From: Rhodobacteraceae bacterium EL53
GTDB lineage: Bacteria > Pseudomonadota > Alphaproteobacteria > Rhodobacterales > Rhodobacteraceae
NCBI GenBank assembly: GCA_900313015.1
Contig: OMPR01000010.1
Location: 434,001 to 498,000, forward strand
DNA: 64,000 bases
Direction: 5' to 3'
Within the stretch, counting starts at the first letter, position 1. Each line of letters starts with the position of its first letter. A model generated the notes under the pieces. That model did no database searches, had not been told where the DNA came from, and saw nothing but the letters and a program-made list of their open reading frames with translations. Both the position numbers and the translations under genes were made by a program. Positions 1 through 11,173 of the stretch are shown here, piece by piece.

Positions 1-1
1 T

Positions 2-1873
2 GCGCAGGAATATCAAGCAGGTGAAGGGCAACTTGATTCGCTCTTTCCCGAGGATAAGCCGTATTCCCCTTATGCGGAGCGTGAATTTCCAGAGCGCCCG
101 CTTTGGGGAGACAGTCATTTACACACCGCTTTGTCGATGGATGCAGGCGGTTTTGGGAACCGGCTTGGTTTGGACGAAGCATACAAGTTTGCACGTGGGG
201 AACAGGTTACTTCTTCATCGGGACAAAAGGTTCGCCTTTCTCGTCCATTGGACTGGCTTGCGATCACGGATCACTCTGACGGAATGGGGATGATCCAAGA
301 TGTATTGGCCGCGTCTCCATTGGTCACGCGATACGAACAGGGTGCGCGATGGTCCAAGGCCTTTAATGCTGGCGGACAAGAGGCCGTTGATGGCGCATTG
401 GATTTGATTGGGACATTCTCACAAGGTGAGATGGATCCTGAAATGTTTGCCAATTATTCGCCTGGGTCCCGACGCTATGCCACGATCTGGGAAGAGGTTA
501 TTCAGGCAGCGGAACGGTACAACGAGCCCGGCGATTTCACTGCTTTCATTGGATTTGAATGGACCTCCCTCTATGCAGGGGCGAATTTGCATAGAAACGT
601 TATATTCCGAGATGGGCCAGATCGGGCGCGCCAAGTCGTGCCGTATACGACGCAGGAACCAGTCGGCAGCGCGGATCCATTGGATCTGTACAAATATCTG
701 GAAAATTACGAAGCCAAGACCAACGGAGCCACAATGACGTTTGCCCATAACGGCAATTTGTCAAACGGCATCATGTTCCCAATGGATGCGCAATACACAG
801 GTCGGGCGATCGACAAACTCTATGTTGAACAGCGCGCCAAATGGGAACGCATGTATGAGGTAACGCAAATTAAGGGTGACGGCGAAACCCACCCATTTTT
901 GTCCCCTGATGACGAGTTTGCTGATTACGGCACATGGGATGTTGGGAACCTTGATCTGTCTGCTGCCAAAACAGATGACATGTTGGCCGGTGAATATGCG
1001 CGCGAAGCCTTAAAGAACGGCATGCTTCTTGAAGAGAAGTTTGGCACCAACCCCTACAAATTTGGAATGATTGGGGCAACGGATAGCCACACATCTTTGG
1101 CAACCGCCGAAGAAGAGAACTTTTTTGGTAAACATGCTGGTTATGAGCCAAGTGCAGAACGGTTAAGCCACCCATTTATGAAGAATGATAATGGGGAACT
1201 GTTTTCTTGGCAGCAAGTCGCATCGGGCTTGGCAGCCGTTTGGGCCAAGGACAATACCAGAGAGTCGCTGTTCGATGCGATGGATCGCAAAGAAGTGTAC
1301 GGAACCACTGGCCCCAGGATGACGGTACGGTTTTTTGGTGGGTATGATTTCGCCGAAGCTGATCTGTCCAGTCGAGAGGTTTCGGCAATCGGTTATCTGA
1401 AAGGGGTGCCAATGGGCGGAGATCTGACCGCGGCCCCAGAAGGAAAATCCCCAAACTTTTTGGTTGCGGCCTTGCGTGACCCAATCGGGGCCAATCTGGA
1501 TCGGGTTCAGATTGTCAAAGGTTGGGTTGGTGAAGGCGGTAAGACGCATGAAAAGGTTTACGATGTTGCGTGGTCTGGGGATCGAGTCGCTGATGCATCT
1601 GGCAGCATTCCGGCCGTCGGAAACACAGTTGATGTTGCATCCGCCACTTGGACCAATACCATTGGTTCGCCCGAGTTGATTTCCGTCTGGACGGACCCCG
1701 AGTTCGATCCAAAAGAGCGCGCGTTCTATTATGTGCGTGTTTTGGAGATCCCGACTCCGCCTTGGTACCTCTATGACAATATCCGTGTCGGAAGCGCGCT
1801 GCCAGAGGGCGCGCCCACTGCGCAGCAGGAACGCGCGTATACCTCCCCAATTTGGTATGTTCCCGCCAAATAA
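2..1873 (+). CDS. DUF3604 domain protein, 5' end cut off by window
   Basis: The frame is open from base 2, and the family's metal-binding motif WGDSHLHTA is encoded at about 110-136, upstream of the first in-window ATG at 131. The true start therefore lies outside the window. Further family hallmarks are the segment [31 protein letters not shown] near residue 360 and YGTTGPR. His/Asp placement resembles PHP or amidohydrolase-like metal sites. DUF3604 proteins are usually 600-700 aa and exported. The 623 codons seen here cover nearly all of it, so only the signal peptide region should be missing. The biochemical function of the family is not established. It ends convergently with rpsO at a shared terminator. 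Confidence 0.9.
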   Translation, partial: AQEYQAGEGQLDSLFPEDKPYSPYAEREFPERPLWGDSHLHTALSMDAGGFGNRLGLDEAYKFARGEQVTSSSGQKVRLSRPLDWLAITDHSDGMGMIQDVLAASPLVTRYEQGARWSKAFNAGGQEAVDGALDLIGTFSQGEMDPEMFANYSPGSRRYATIWEEVIQAAERYNEPGDFTAFIGFEWTSLYAGANLHRNVIFRDGPDRARQVVPYTTQEPVGSADPLDLYKYLENYEAKTNGATMTFAHNGNLSNGIMFPMDAQYTGRAIDKLYVEQRAKWERMYEVTQIKGDGETHPFLSPDDEFADYGTWDVGNLDLSAAKTDDMLAGEYAREALKNGMLLEEKFGTNPYKFGMIGATDSHTSLATAEEENFFGKHAGYEPSAERLSHPFMKNDNGELFSWQQVASGLAAVWAKDNTRESLFDAMDRKEVYGTTGPRMTVRFFGGYDFAEADLSSREVSAIGYLKGVPMGGDLTAAPEGKSPNFLVAALRDPIGANLDRVQIVKGWVGEGGKTHEKVYDVAWSGDRVADASGSIPAVGNTVDVASATWTNTIGSPELISVWTDPEFDPKERAFYYVRVLEIPTPPWYLYDNIRVGSALPEGAPTAQQERAYTSPIWYVPAK

Positions 1874-1894
1874 ACTAAGGAACGTGCGCAAAAA

Positions 1895-1924
1895 AAAACG
1901 CCCGCCGAAATGGCGGGCGTTTCT
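1895..1924. terminator. Bidirectional intrinsic terminator
   Basis: A perfect 9-bp stem (acgcccgcc / ggcgggcgt, 1898-1906 and 1912-1920) with a 5-nt loop is flanked by eight A on the left and a T-rich stretch on the right. It serves rpsO (minus strand, long U tract) and the DUF3604 gene (plus strand). Confidence 0.85.
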
Positions 1925-1942
1925 ATTTCGGGCGATCGCTGA

Positions 1943-2212
1943 TTAGCGGCGCAGGCCGAGGCGTTTGATCAGGTCCTGGTAACGGGCCACATCTTTTGCC
2001 TTGGTGTAGTCCAGCAGCTTACGACGCTGAGCAACCATTTTCAGCAGACCACGACGACCGTGGTTGTCTTTTTTGTGGGTCTTGAAGTGCTCGGTCAAGG
2101 TCGCGATGCGCGAGCTCAGGATAGCAACCTGTACTTCGGGCGAACCTGTGTCGCCTTCTTTGGTTGCGAATTCTTTCATGACGCGTGCTTTTTCTTCAGC
2201 AGTAATCGACAT
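1943..2212 (-). CDS. rpsO: 30S ribosomal protein S15
   Basis: 89 aa, the standard S15 length. It carries the conserved segments [24 protein letters not shown] and the C-terminal [13 protein letters not shown]15 binds 16S rRNA early in assembly of the small-subunit platform. The frame stays open 50 codons further upstream, but the start at 2212 is preceded by AGGAGA at proper spacing and matches the universal N-terminus (MSITAEEK). The gene lies downstream of truB on the same strand, as in many bacteria, but here two unrelated genes intervene. pnp, a frequent neighbour, is not in the window. Confidence 0.98.
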   Translation of the reverse strand: MSITAEEKARVMKEFATKEGDTGSPEVQVAILSSRIATLTEHFKTHKKDNHGRRGLLKMVAQRRKLLDYTKAKDVARYQDLIKRLGLRR

Positions 2213-2415
2213 CGGGGTCTCCTTTGCAAAAAGGTTAGAATGATGGCGCAGGCCGGGATGTCGTCCAGCACAGGCCCGTGGAGAAGATCCCTTGCGATTC
2301 GGCCATGACTGACTGAACCATTCGGGATGGGCGCGTATAGGAAGTTTTGTACGAAATGGCAAAGGGTTTGTAAGGTCGGATCAGGATTAAGTCCTGTTTT
2401 CCGCTGTATTTGACC

Positions 2416-3444
2416 TTAACCGGCCATGGCAAGGGCAGGAATATCGGCTTCGTTCATCAACACAATGTCGGATGGAAGCACAGCACCGCCCCCAAGCAGC
2501 GTCGCGATTTCTTCGCCATTGATCGACACGCGGGTCACGTTGGGGTTCTGTGGGTCTTGTTCAATGTCGATTGCAGGATCGGGGTCATTTTCTGTATCCC
2601 ACCCGATCAAAAGCTTGTCCTCTCCGGATTCGAAATCCATCACATCCGCGGCTTCTCCTTGAATGATCCAATCCCCAAGGACGATGGTATCTGCTCCGGC
2701 GCCTGTGGTGACAATATCCCCTTCGCCAGCAATGATCGTATCCAGACCGTCACCGCCATTTAGGAAATCTGTTGCTGCTGACCCGGTTTCGCCGTCGTCC
2801 GCACCGATGATCAGATCATTGCCTTGACCGCCAAACAGTGTGTCCTGACCAGCCCCGCCGCGTAAAAGGTCATCCCCATGGTTGCCATGCAATGCGTCGT
2901 TGTCAGCGCCGCCATCCAAGGTGTCATTGTCTTGACCGCCATGCATGGAATCCTGACCTTCGCCGCCGTTCATTTGGTCAGCGCCAAAGTGCCCGAACAG
3001 GCTGTCGTTGCCCTCGTCTCCCTGCAATGTGTCATTGCCCGCTTCGCCGTGGAGCTCGTCATCATCTGCGCCACCGCGCACCATGTCATTGCCGTCGGCA
3101 CCGTGCATGACATCATTGCCAAGGCCACCGCTTAAGGTGTCTTGCCCGTCGTAACCGTTGATCTGATCATTTTCTTCGGTCCCGGTCATGTCGTTGTCTG
3201 CGGCATCACCAAACAGAATAGTCTTTCCGATCTGGTGGTTAGTCGGAATGCCATTGGAATCGTCTTCTGATCCGGCTGAAACTGTCGATGGCAGTATCGA
3301 AGTGATCGGTTCAATTGGGCCAAGGTCTTCTTCGGCACCTTCAACGGGCTGGGATTCGTCGTCAACGGAAGAAAGGGTTTCATCACCCAGCATGACGACA
3401 CTGCCAACAGCGGCTAAACTCAGCAAACCTGCAATCAGAAACAT
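2416..3444 (-). CDS. RTX calcium-binding repeat protein with N-terminal membrane segment
   Basis: 342 aa. Residues 1-20 form a hydrophobic segment (MFLIAGLLSLAAVGSVVML). An acidic linker follows, then roughly a dozen or more glycine/aspartate nonapeptides of the GGxGxDxxx type (about residues 85-235), which fold as a calcium-loaded beta-roll. The C-terminal ~100 residues, beginning near GDIVTTGAGADTIVLGD, resemble the tail common to roseobacter RTX proteins. No catalytic domain is visible. RTX proteins are normally exported by type I secretion through a C-terminal signal. The N-terminal hydrophobic stretch is an unusual addition and could anchor the protein. A GGAG site lies 8 bp before the ATG. 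No type I secretion genes are nearby. Confidence 0.85.
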   Translation of the reverse strand: MFLIAGLLSLAAVGSVVMLGDETLSSVDDESQPVEGAEEDLGPIEPITSILPSTVSAGSEDDSNGIPTNHQIGKTILFGDAADNDMTGTEENDQINGYDGQDTLSGGLGNDVMHGADGNDMVRGGADDDELHGEAGNDTLQGDEGNDSLFGHFGADQMNGGEGQDSMHGGQDNDTLDGGADNDALHGNHGDDLLRGGAGQDTLFGGQGNDLIIGADDGETGSAATDFLNGGDGLDTIIAGEGDIVTTGAGADTIVLGDWIIQGEAADVMDFESGEDKLLIGWDTENDPDPAIDIEQDPQNPNVTRVSINGEEIATLLGGGAVLPSDIVLMNEADIPALAMAG

Positions 3445-3529
3445 TTACCCAACTCCGAACATACGTATCCCCACACCCCTATTTTCTCATGGGTTGCCCC
3501 GTGTCGTCAAAGTGAGTTTGACGAAATGG

Positions 3530-4045
3530 TTAACGCGCGTCGGGCCAGGGAAGCGGCTTTTGGGTATAGGCAATATACAGAGGATGCTTAGGATGGCCGG
3601 CTTTTGTCAATCCCAAGTGAAACAGCGGAAGACCGGTGTTTCGCAGCAGCTGCTCAACAGCCGCGCCGCGTTCCAGATGATCGCCATGTGCGCCCCATGC
3701 AGCGATGACCTGATCCGCCCAGGCAACACCGTCCTGAATAACCGCATCATTTTCTGGGCCAATGGGGGCTTGGGCCGCGCGCATCTTTTTGGGATCGGTG
3801 TCACGCCATGCAAAAATATTGGTCACCTGAAAGGCACCAAACCCGAGTGCGCGTGCCCGGCGTTCACAGCGTTCAACCGTGGGGTCGTTTTGGACCTCGG
3901 TCGCGGTTGATGGGTTGAGCATGACAAACAAGGCTTTGCGACCTGCGGTATCCCACACACGGGTCAAGCTATAGCGGTATTTTTCGCAATCCGAATACAC
4001 TGCGGTCGAGGGCGCATCGCCCTTTGTATGGGTGCGTGTGATCAT
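3530..4045 (-). CDS. DUF1643 domain protein
   Basis: 171 aa covering the whole DUF1643 family: the hallmark LFVMLNPSTAT near residue 40, then NDPTVERCERRA, FGAFQVTNIFAWRDTDP, and VIAAWGAHGDH in the second half. The family is widespread in bacteria and some phages and has no established reaction. The protein appears cytosolic, with no signal peptide or membrane segment. It sits downstream of truB on the same strand, but a strong terminator lies between them, so it probably has its own promoter. No clear ribosome site precedes the ATG. Confidence 0.85.
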   Translation of the reverse strand: MITRTHTKGDAPSTAVYSDCEKYRYSLTRVWDTAGRKALFVMLNPSTATEVQNDPTVERCERRARALGFGAFQVTNIFAWRDTDPKKMRAAQAPIGPENDAVIQDGVAWADQVIAAWGAHGDHLERGAAVEQLLRNTGLPLFHLGLTKAGHPKHPLYIAYTQKPLPWPDAR

Positions 4046-4101
4046 GTGTCAGTTGTGATGAATTTCCACGCAGACCTCAAGCAGATGCGCCAGGGTGCGT
4101 T

Positions 4102-4135
4102 AAAAAAGGCCAAACCCAAGTAGGCTGGATTTGGC
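4102..4135 (-). terminator. Intrinsic terminator downstream of truB
   Basis: Read on the minus strand: GCCAAATCC, a 9-nt loop, GGGTTTGGC (9-bp stem with one T-G wobble), then CTTTTTT. It closes the truB transcript before the DUF1643 gene. Confidence 0.8.
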
Positions 4136-4146
4136 GCTTTGATTTC

Positions 4147-5055
4147 TTAGGCTTTGACGAACACGCGGTTGGGATGCAATTCGCCTGCTTTGTAGACGCC
4201 AACAGCAACGGCTTCTCCGTTGAGTGAAGCCCAGGCGTCGTCGCCATATTCCACATCGCTGGCCAGAACCATTCCAGGGTTGCCATTGCGCAGACGCACA
4301 GCGCCCTCTGGTGTGCATTTCAGTTCGGGCAATTCCGACAGGCCCTGTTCAAGGGGGCGAATATGGCTGTCCAGATCGGGTGTTTTGGCCATCGCGTCGA
4401 TTTGCTCAACCGTCAGCCCGTCTTGAACCTCGAATGGGCCTGACCAGATTCGACGCAGTTCACGCACATGACCATGACAGCCAAGTGCGGCCCCTAGATC
4501 CCGCGCGATAGAGCGGACATAGCCACCCTTGCCACAGGTCATTTCCAGCGTCACGTGGTCTTGGTCAGGGCGATCCATTAATAAGAGTTCTTCGACCCAC
4601 AGCGCGCGGGGTGCGATTTCGACGTCTTCGCCATCGCGAGCCAGTTTGTAGGCGCGTTGGCCGTCAATTTTGACCGCAGAAAACTTGGGTGGAACCTGCT
4701 GGATGTCACCAATAAAGGGCAGCAGCGCCTCTTTGATTTGTGCATCCGTTGGTCGGATGTCACTTTCTGCGATTACTTCGCCTTCGGTGTCATCGGTGTT
4801 GGTTGCCTGACCCAAACGGACGGTAAAGGTATAAGCCTTAAGCGCATCAGTGATATAGGGCACCGTCTTGGTGGCTTCGCCCAAAGCGACGGCCAGAACG
4901 CCCGTTGCTTCGGGATCCAATGTCCCTGCATGCCCGGCCTTTTTTGCGTCAAGTGCCCAGCGGACTTTGTTCACGACTGATGTGGATGTCATGCCCGCAG
5001 GCTTGTCCACCACCAACCATCCTGAAATGTCGCGTCCTTTGCGTTTGCGTGCCAT
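4147..5055 (-). CDS. truB: tRNA pseudouridine(55) synthase
   Basis: 302 aa. TruB isomerises U55 in the T-arm of tRNAs. The catalytic motif [12 protein letters not shown] places the nucleophilic Asp at residue 47, matching the E. coli position. [12 protein letters not shown] at the N-terminus and the segment [15 protein letters not shown] near residue 190 are also diagnostic. The last ~60 residues form the short bacterial C-terminal domain. A weak AAGGACGG site lies about 13 bp upstream of the ATG. In many bacteria the order is rbfA-truB-rpsO. Here all three occur on this strand in that order but are spread over 5.8 kb with other genes between them. Confidence 0.97.
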   Translation of the reverse strand: MARKRKGRDISGWLVVDKPAGMTSTSVVNKVRWALDAKKAGHAGTLDPEATGVLAVALGEATKTVPYITDALKAYTFTVRLGQATNTDDTEGEVIAESDIRPTDAQIKEALLPFIGDIQQVPPKFSAVKIDGQRAYKLARDGEDVEIAPRALWVEELLLMDRPDQDHVTLEMTCGKGGYVRSIARDLGAALGCHGHVRELRRIWSGPFEVQDGLTVEQIDAMAKTPDLDSHIRPLEQGLSELPELKCTPEGAVRLRNGNPGMVLASDVEYGDDAWASLNGEAVAVGVYKAGELHPNRVFVKA

Positions 5056-5147
5056 GTGAGGCGTCCGTCCTTTTGCTGCAGAGGGGCCTTATAGGGGTCG
5101 TTCTGTGCGGGTCAAGAGAGGCTGTGATTTCGCGGGGGAATACGGGC

Positions 5148-5861
5148 CTATCTCTTGGTCCGAGGAACCGCCAACAGGGCGTCTACAAATTCAGACCAAT
5201 TGTGTTTGATTGTACCTTTGGAAAGCCCAAGGCACAAATTGATCGTGTCGAATTGGATTTCATACGCCGCGAACAATGCGCGTTTGGCTGCGCCTTCCTG
5301 ATCTGATCCGCGGGCCTCGAGGGCTGCGGAAAGGGGCCCATCGTAAGAGTTGTTTATGAAGGTGATGAACGTTGCCGTTGTTTTTGCATCTTCAACCGAA
5401 AATTCGCCGCTGGTTTTTCCGGCTTCGATGAGTTGGGTCAAAAACGGCATGGAGGCCTGTGCGATTGTCCGGTGCAACAGCGCCTGTAGGCCGAGGTTCG
5501 CGACTTGTGTCAAAGCACCGTGGGTATAAATCACCGCTTCTGGCCCCATCGCAGAAATCGCTTGGGCTTGCAGATCGTATATCGCTTGGAGCCGAGCGAC
5601 AGCAGATTTTGAGGTGTCATCGACAATCGTTTGCATCGCAGCGGCGATTTGGGCCGTCATCCGGACGAAAATTCCGAACACCAGTTCATCTTTCGATTCG
5701 AAGTGATGATAAAAACCGCCCTTAGAAACACCAGAACTGGCGAGTATGTCCGCCATTGTGGTGTCTTCGAAACCTTTCGTGAAAAACAGGTCATACGCGC
5801 AATCCAACAATTGGTTCCGACGATCCTCGGGTTTCATGTTCTTGCGTTTTTCTTTGGTCAT
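5148..5861 (-). CDS. TetR/AcrR family transcriptional regulator
   Basis: 237 aa. Residues ~10-60 carry the TetR helix-turn-helix (RRNQLLDCAYDLFFTKGFEDTT, then ILASSGVSKGGFYHHFESKDEL). The remainder is a variable ligand-binding domain with no recognisable family. The gene is divergent from a small outer-membrane protein gene. Two matching palindromic sites lie 17-58 bp upstream of its ATG, which suggests autorepression. AGGAG precedes the ATG by about 5 bp. The ligand is unknown. Confidence 0.92.
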   Translation of the reverse strand: MTKEKRKNMKPEDRRNQLLDCAYDLFFTKGFEDTTMADILASSGVSKGGFYHHFESKDELVFGIFVRMTAQIAAAMQTIVDDTSKSAVARLQAIYDLQAQAISAMGPEAVIYTHGALTQVANLGLQALLHRTIAQASMPFLTQLIEAGKTSGEFSVEDAKTTATFITFINNSYDGPLSAALEARGSDQEGAAKRALFAAYEIQFDTINLCLGLSKGTIKHNWSEFVDALLAVPRTKR

Positions 5862-5877
5862 GAACTCCTTACCTTTA

Positions 5878-5919
5878 CAGACCGACGGTCGGTTTACTAT
5901 TTCAGACCAGTGGTCGGTT
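5878..5919. promoter_or_regulatory. Tandem palindromic operators, probably for the TetR protein
   Basis: Two 17-bp sites, CAGACCGACGGTCGGTT (5878-5894) and CAGACCAGTGGTCGGTT (5903-5919), match at 14 of 17 positions as direct repeats with 25-bp periodicity. Each has a perfect palindromic core: accgac-g-gtcggt at 5881-5893 and gacca-g-tggtc at 5905-5915. They lie in the divergent promoter region of the TetR gene and the outer-membrane protein gene, so control of either or both is plausible. Confidence 0.75.
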
Positions 5920-6054
5920 TTGCCGATTCACCTTACGAACTCAACACGCACACGTAAACAAAACACATCTTCTCTCATATCGGATTCAGCTTTGAACGGG
6001 GTGTTCATGGCCCCTTGCTGCTGCTTCCAGAACTCTAAGAACTGGACTAAAAAA

Positions 6055-6558
6055 ATGAAAAAGGCGCTGGCAATCTTGATCGCTATGGCCGCACCGGGTC
6101 ATGTCTTTGCTGATGAAAGCTGGACTGGGTACCAAGTGGGTATTCAGGTTGGAAATCAACATATCAAAGCCAAAGGAACAGGTGAATCAAACCCGACATT
6201 GGGTGTTCATATCGGATATCTTCATGACTTCGGGGGTTACGTGTTTGGGGGAGAGATTTCTCATGATGCTGCAGCCAAATATACCGTTGGCGGTGTGAAA
6301 AAGTCAGCCAAGACCACTCGGATTAAAATCAAAGGGGGCCATAGCTTTGGCGAAACGCTGCTTTATGGCGTCGTTGGCTATGCGGGTTTGGATATCGGCG
6401 GAACAAACGAAGACGGGATTTCAGCGGGCATTGGCGTCAGCTATCGGCTAACCCCGCAGATGGTACTGGGACTTGAGTACCTGCATGACACATACAGTTC
6501 GGGTGGGGCAGATACCGAAGCGGATTCGGTGTTTCTGAAGGCGTCGTACAAGTTTTGA
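6055..6558 (+). CDS. Small outer-membrane beta-barrel protein
   Basis: 167 aa from the ATG at 6055. The frame is open further upstream, but only this start gives a signal peptide (MKKALAILIAMAAPGHVFA, cut before DESW). The mature protein has alternating amphipathic strands with many Gly and aromatic residues, and it ends in ...LKASYKF with a C-terminal Phe, the usual BAM-recognition ending. Size suggests an 8-stranded barrel of the OmpA/Ail/OmpW-like porin family. Cargo or function cannot be told. It is divergent from the TetR gene, whose candidate operators lie about 135-175 bp upstream of this ATG. Confidence 0.8.
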   Translation: MKKALAILIAMAAPGHVFADESWTGYQVGIQVGNQHIKAKGTGESNPTLGVHIGYLHDFGGYVFGGEISHDAAAKYTVGGVKKSAKTTRIKIKGGHSFGETLLYGVVGYAGLDIGGTNEDGISAGIGVSYRLTPQMVLGLEYLHDTYSSGGADTEADSVFLKASYKF

Positions 6559-6572
6559 TCTAAACGCGCGAT

Positions 6573-6604
6573 GAGCCAGACACAGTTTAGTCTTTGTCTG
6601 GCTC
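6573..6604. terminator. Hairpin between convergent gene ends
   Basis: Perfect 10-bp inverted repeat (gagccagaca / tgtctggctc) with a 12-nt loop. It spans the stop codon region of the DUF2233 gene and follows the outer-membrane protein gene. There is no clear T tract, so termination is likely but not certain. Confidence 0.45.
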
Positions 6605-7327
6605 TACCACGCCAACAATCGGGCCAAGGGCAAAGCCAATGTCGTTCCGATTGATCTGTGGCGCGTAAATGCGTGAGATATTGCCGTCGAAATACAGCGC
6701 GTTGGGTGTTTTCAGGGCATCCCGAAACAGGCGGCCGAATTCGTGAAAGGTCACCGAATTTTTCGAGATCGCAAACACAGCGCGTTTGCCGTCGGCGCTG
6801 GTGCCGACACCATTTCGGATGTAGCGCGACGTGCTGTCGGGTAAAAACCGGGGATGCAGCGCACCATTGATCACCAGCATTGGGCCGGATTGAGTGGCAA
6901 ATCTGCAGGTGGGGTTAGAGTTAATAAAAGCGAGCGTCTCGTACACTTGGGCGGAATTGTCCGCGATGCAAAAGACACCGTTGGGCAGCAGGCCAAAGTT
7001 GCCGGGGCCGGCGTTCGGGATCACGCGCATTTGCTCGACCCCGTTTTCAAGGTAATGCCCGACCGGTGCACGGTTCGCATGATACATGCCCGCATTCATC
7101 GCGAATCCAAGGCGCATGCCGTCTTGTTCCAATTCTGCGTTCACCGCAGAAAACTGCCCCAACAGATCGCCTTCGGAATCGTTCAGAAACAGGCGCACCT
7201 CTTCCGTCGCGGTGTCGACCTCGCACACGGTGTAGGTATTGCCGTCATGTTTGAGGTCACGGCAGTCTAACGCCGCCAGCGGGGCAGCGACACAGGCCGC
7301 CAACAACGCCAGCAGCGCCCGGATCAT
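6587..7327 (-). CDS. DUF2233 / phosphodiester glycosidase-like exported protein
   Basis: 246 aa with a signal peptide ([20 protein letters not shown]). Family features: [16 protein letters not shown] near residue 75, the segment [25 protein letters not shown] near 150, and the C-terminal [13 protein letters not shown]. The NAGDE/phosphodiester-glycosidase fold acts on glycan phosphodiesters in characterised relatives such as the human uncovering enzyme. The substrate here is unknown. It overlaps the end of rbfA by 4 bp (ATGA), so the two are translationally coupled. Confidence 0.85.
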   Translation of the reverse strand: MIRALLALLAACVAAPLAALDCRDLKHDGNTYTVCEVDTATEEVRLFLNDSEGDLLGQFSAVNAELEQDGMRLGFAMNAGMYHANRAPVGHYLENGVEQMRVIPNAGPGNFGLLPNGVFCIADNSAQVYETLAFINSNPTCRFATQSGPMLVINGALHPRFLPDSTSRYIRNGVGTSADGKRAVFAISKNSVTFHEFGRLFRDALKTPNALYFDGNISRIYAPQINRNDIGFALGPIVGVVEPDKD

Positions 7328-7719
7328 TCTTCGGTATCGCGGCGCACCGCGTCCTGATTCAGCATGCGGCGGGTGTCGTCCATCTGGTCAAACGTCTGAT
7401 CCAGTTGAAACCGAAGGTCCGGGGCGTATTTCAAGCCCAGCTTTTTGCCCATCAAGCGGCGCAGTTCGCCCTTGTTGCGCGCGAGTACCTTGAGCACTTC
7501 GTCCTTCCCCTTGCCGCCCAATGGGAGCACATAGGCAGTCGCGATTTTCAAATCAGGCGAGGTGCGCACCTCGCCCACGGTGATCGACATACGGTTCAAG
7601 TCTGGGTCGTGCACGTCACCGCGTGCCAACACCTCGGACAGAGAGCGTCGGATCAATTCCCCTACACGCAACTGACGTTGCGAGGGGCCGGGTCCATCAT
7701 GGAATTTGTTCTTGGCCAT
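7324..7719 (-). CDS. rbfA: 30S ribosome-binding factor A
   Basis: 131 aa. RbfA helps mature the 5' end of 16S rRNA and is needed at low temperature. Family segments: [16 protein letters not shown] at residues ~15-30, [19 protein letters not shown] in the middle, and the C-terminal [18 protein letters not shown]. The KH-like fold and length fit. It is divergent from dapB with 90 bp between the starts, and it heads a two-gene unit with the DUF2233 gene. Confidence 0.96.
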   Translation of the reverse strand: MAKNKFHDGPGPSQRQLRVGELIRRSLSEVLARGDVHDPDLNRMSITVGEVRTSPDLKIATAYVLPLGGKGKDEVLKVLARNKGELRRLMGKKLGLKYAPDLRFQLDQTFDQMDDTRRMLNQDAVRRDTEE

Positions 7720-7809
7720 ATTCCCGATCTAAGCCCAAAGGCGGGCTTTGCCAAGCGGCTCTGAACGAGGTAGACGGCAAAGACGCCGAAAACGAATAGG
7801 AAGATCACC

Positions 7810-8628
7810 ATGACCCACACCCCAGGGATCGTCATTACCGGAGCATCGGGCCGTATGGGGCAGATGTTGATCAAGACAGTATTGGAAAGCGACAAGGCCC
7901 AGTTGGTGGGCGCGATTGAACGGACCGGCCACGAATGGGTGGGTCAGGATGTTGGTGTTGCCATGGGCGGCGCGCCGATTGGTGTGTTGGTGAGCGATGA
8001 CCCGCTTGAGGCATTCGCCAAGGCGCAGGCCGTGATTGATTTTACGGCTCCCAAAGCAACGCTGGAATTTGCCGCCCTTGCGGCGCAAGCACGGTGTGTC
8101 CACGTGATCGGCACGACCGGCATGAGCGATGACGAAATCGCAGCGTTGGAGCCGGCGTCGCGCCATGCGGCCATCGTGCGGGCGGGCAACATGAGCCTTG
8201 GCGTAAATCTGCTGGTGCAGTTGACCAAGAAGGTCGCCGCCGCGTTGGACGAAGATTTCGACATCGAAGTGATCGAAGCGCACCATCACCACAAGGTCGA
8301 TGCCCCATCCGGCACCGCGCTGATGTTGGGCGAGGCCGCCGCCGAAGGGCGCGGTGTTGATCTAAACGATGTGTCTGATCGTGGGCGCGACGGCATCACC
8401 GGCGCGCGCAAGCGGGGCGACATTGGGTTCACCGCCATTCGGGGCGGCGACATTGTGGGCGAACACGACGTGCTGTTTGCCGCTGCTGGCGAACGGATCG
8501 TGTTGCGCCACATGGCGACGGACCGGGCTATCTTTGCGCGCGGTGCGCTCAAGGCGGCGTTGTGGGGGCAGGGCAAAGCCCCCGGTGCCTATGACATGCT
8601 TGATGTTTTGGGCCTGTCCGAAGGCTAA
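7810..8628 (+). CDS. dapB: 4-hydroxy-tetrahydrodipicolinate reductase
   Basis: 272 aa. DapB reduces 4-hydroxy-tetrahydrodipicolinate with NAD(P)H in the lysine/diaminopimelate pathway. The N-terminal Rossmann motif is GASGRMGQM. The catalytic signature [15 protein letters not shown] lies at residues ~156-170 with the general-acid His and Lys. [20 protein letters not shown] is the usual C-terminal element. An AGGAAGA site precedes the ATG. A terminator follows directly, so the gene is monocistronic. Confidence 0.97.
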   Translation: MTHTPGIVITGASGRMGQMLIKTVLESDKAQLVGAIERTGHEWVGQDVGVAMGGAPIGVLVSDDPLEAFAKAQAVIDFTAPKATLEFAALAAQARCVHVIGTTGMSDDEIAALEPASRHAAIVRAGNMSLGVNLLVQLTKKVAAALDEDFDIEVIEAHHHHKVDAPSGTALMLGEAAAEGRGVDLNDVSDRGRDGITGARKRGDIGFTAIRGGDIVGEHDVLFAAAGERIVLRHMATDRAIFARGALKAALWGQGKAPGAYDMLDVLGLSEG

Positions 8629-8651
8629 CGCCACATACCGGCAGAGAATTG

Positions 8652-8680
8652 AAACGCCCGGGCAATCGTCCGGGCGTTTT
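8652..8680. terminator. Intrinsic terminator after dapB
   Basis: Stem aaacgcccgg / ccgggcgttt (10 bp, 8652-8661 and 8670-8679) with an 8-nt loop and T run. The A-rich left arm lets it also act for the tmp operon arriving from the other side. Confidence 0.85.
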
Positions 8681-8684
8681 CATT

Positions 8685-9349
8685 TCAGAGGTCTTTTATC
8701 TTGTCCGCGCGCAGGGGGCAGGACAGGTAGACGTCGAATTCTTTGCCGATATCGGCGCTGACGCGGGCGTGGACCTTGCCTTGTCGATCCAGAAACCGCT
8801 GCTGATCTTGGACCGGGAAAATCCCCTCGTGCCAGATGCCGGGATGAATATAGAGGCCCCTCGTGCCGTCACACCAAAACGCGACGACCTTATCGGGCGT
8901 CAGATTGTCACCGGGCAAGGCTGCCGGAACGATGAACGGCTTATTGTCCAGCGGCCAGAACATCTGCCCGCCATCGGGGTGGTAGTTCATGTGCCACAAC
9001 AACACCTGATCCCGCGGAGCGGTTTGTTCGGCGGTCTGCGCCTGTTGCGGATCTGCGGACCAACCCAGCACATAGTTGCCATTAACCGCTTCGTTTTCCC
9101 CATAGAGCACATCGCCGCGCCAATCACATTTGAACGTGCCCTCGACCCAACCGGCCTCGTCCCCGGTGCCTTCGTCGATCGGGCGCCAGCCTTGCTGAGG
9201 CCAGCGCGCGATTTCGATTTCAAACGTGTCGGGATCATCAACCAGACAGCCATACCCTTTGACTGACGCCTCGGTGGCCCGGATTAGGGGAACCTCGTGC
9301 CACGGCAGAGAGGGTTTGGAACTGGCCTCGAAGATATACTCGGTCGCGC

Positions 9350-9353
<4 letters not shown>
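8685..9353 (-). CDS. Ureidoglycolate lyase (AllA)-family protein, third gene of the tmp operon
   Basis: 222 aa, cupin-like AllA family (PF04115). The family core is seen at LLWHMNYHPDGGQMFWPLDN (residues ~118-137) and GLYIHPGIWHEGIFP near 170, where the GxWH element is typical. Classical AllA is about 160 aa; this protein has ~50 extra N-terminal residues. AllA splits ureidoglycolate into glyoxylate and urea, but no purine or allantoin genes adjoin. The gene overlaps tmpB by 4 bp (ATGA), so it belongs to the phosphonate operon. A role there is unknown, and annotation as ureidoglycolate lyase should be treated with caution. Confidence 0.75.
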
Positions 9354-11145
<1,792 letters not shown>

Positions 11146-11173
11146 TTATTTCATCTGAGGCTAAGAAAATCCT

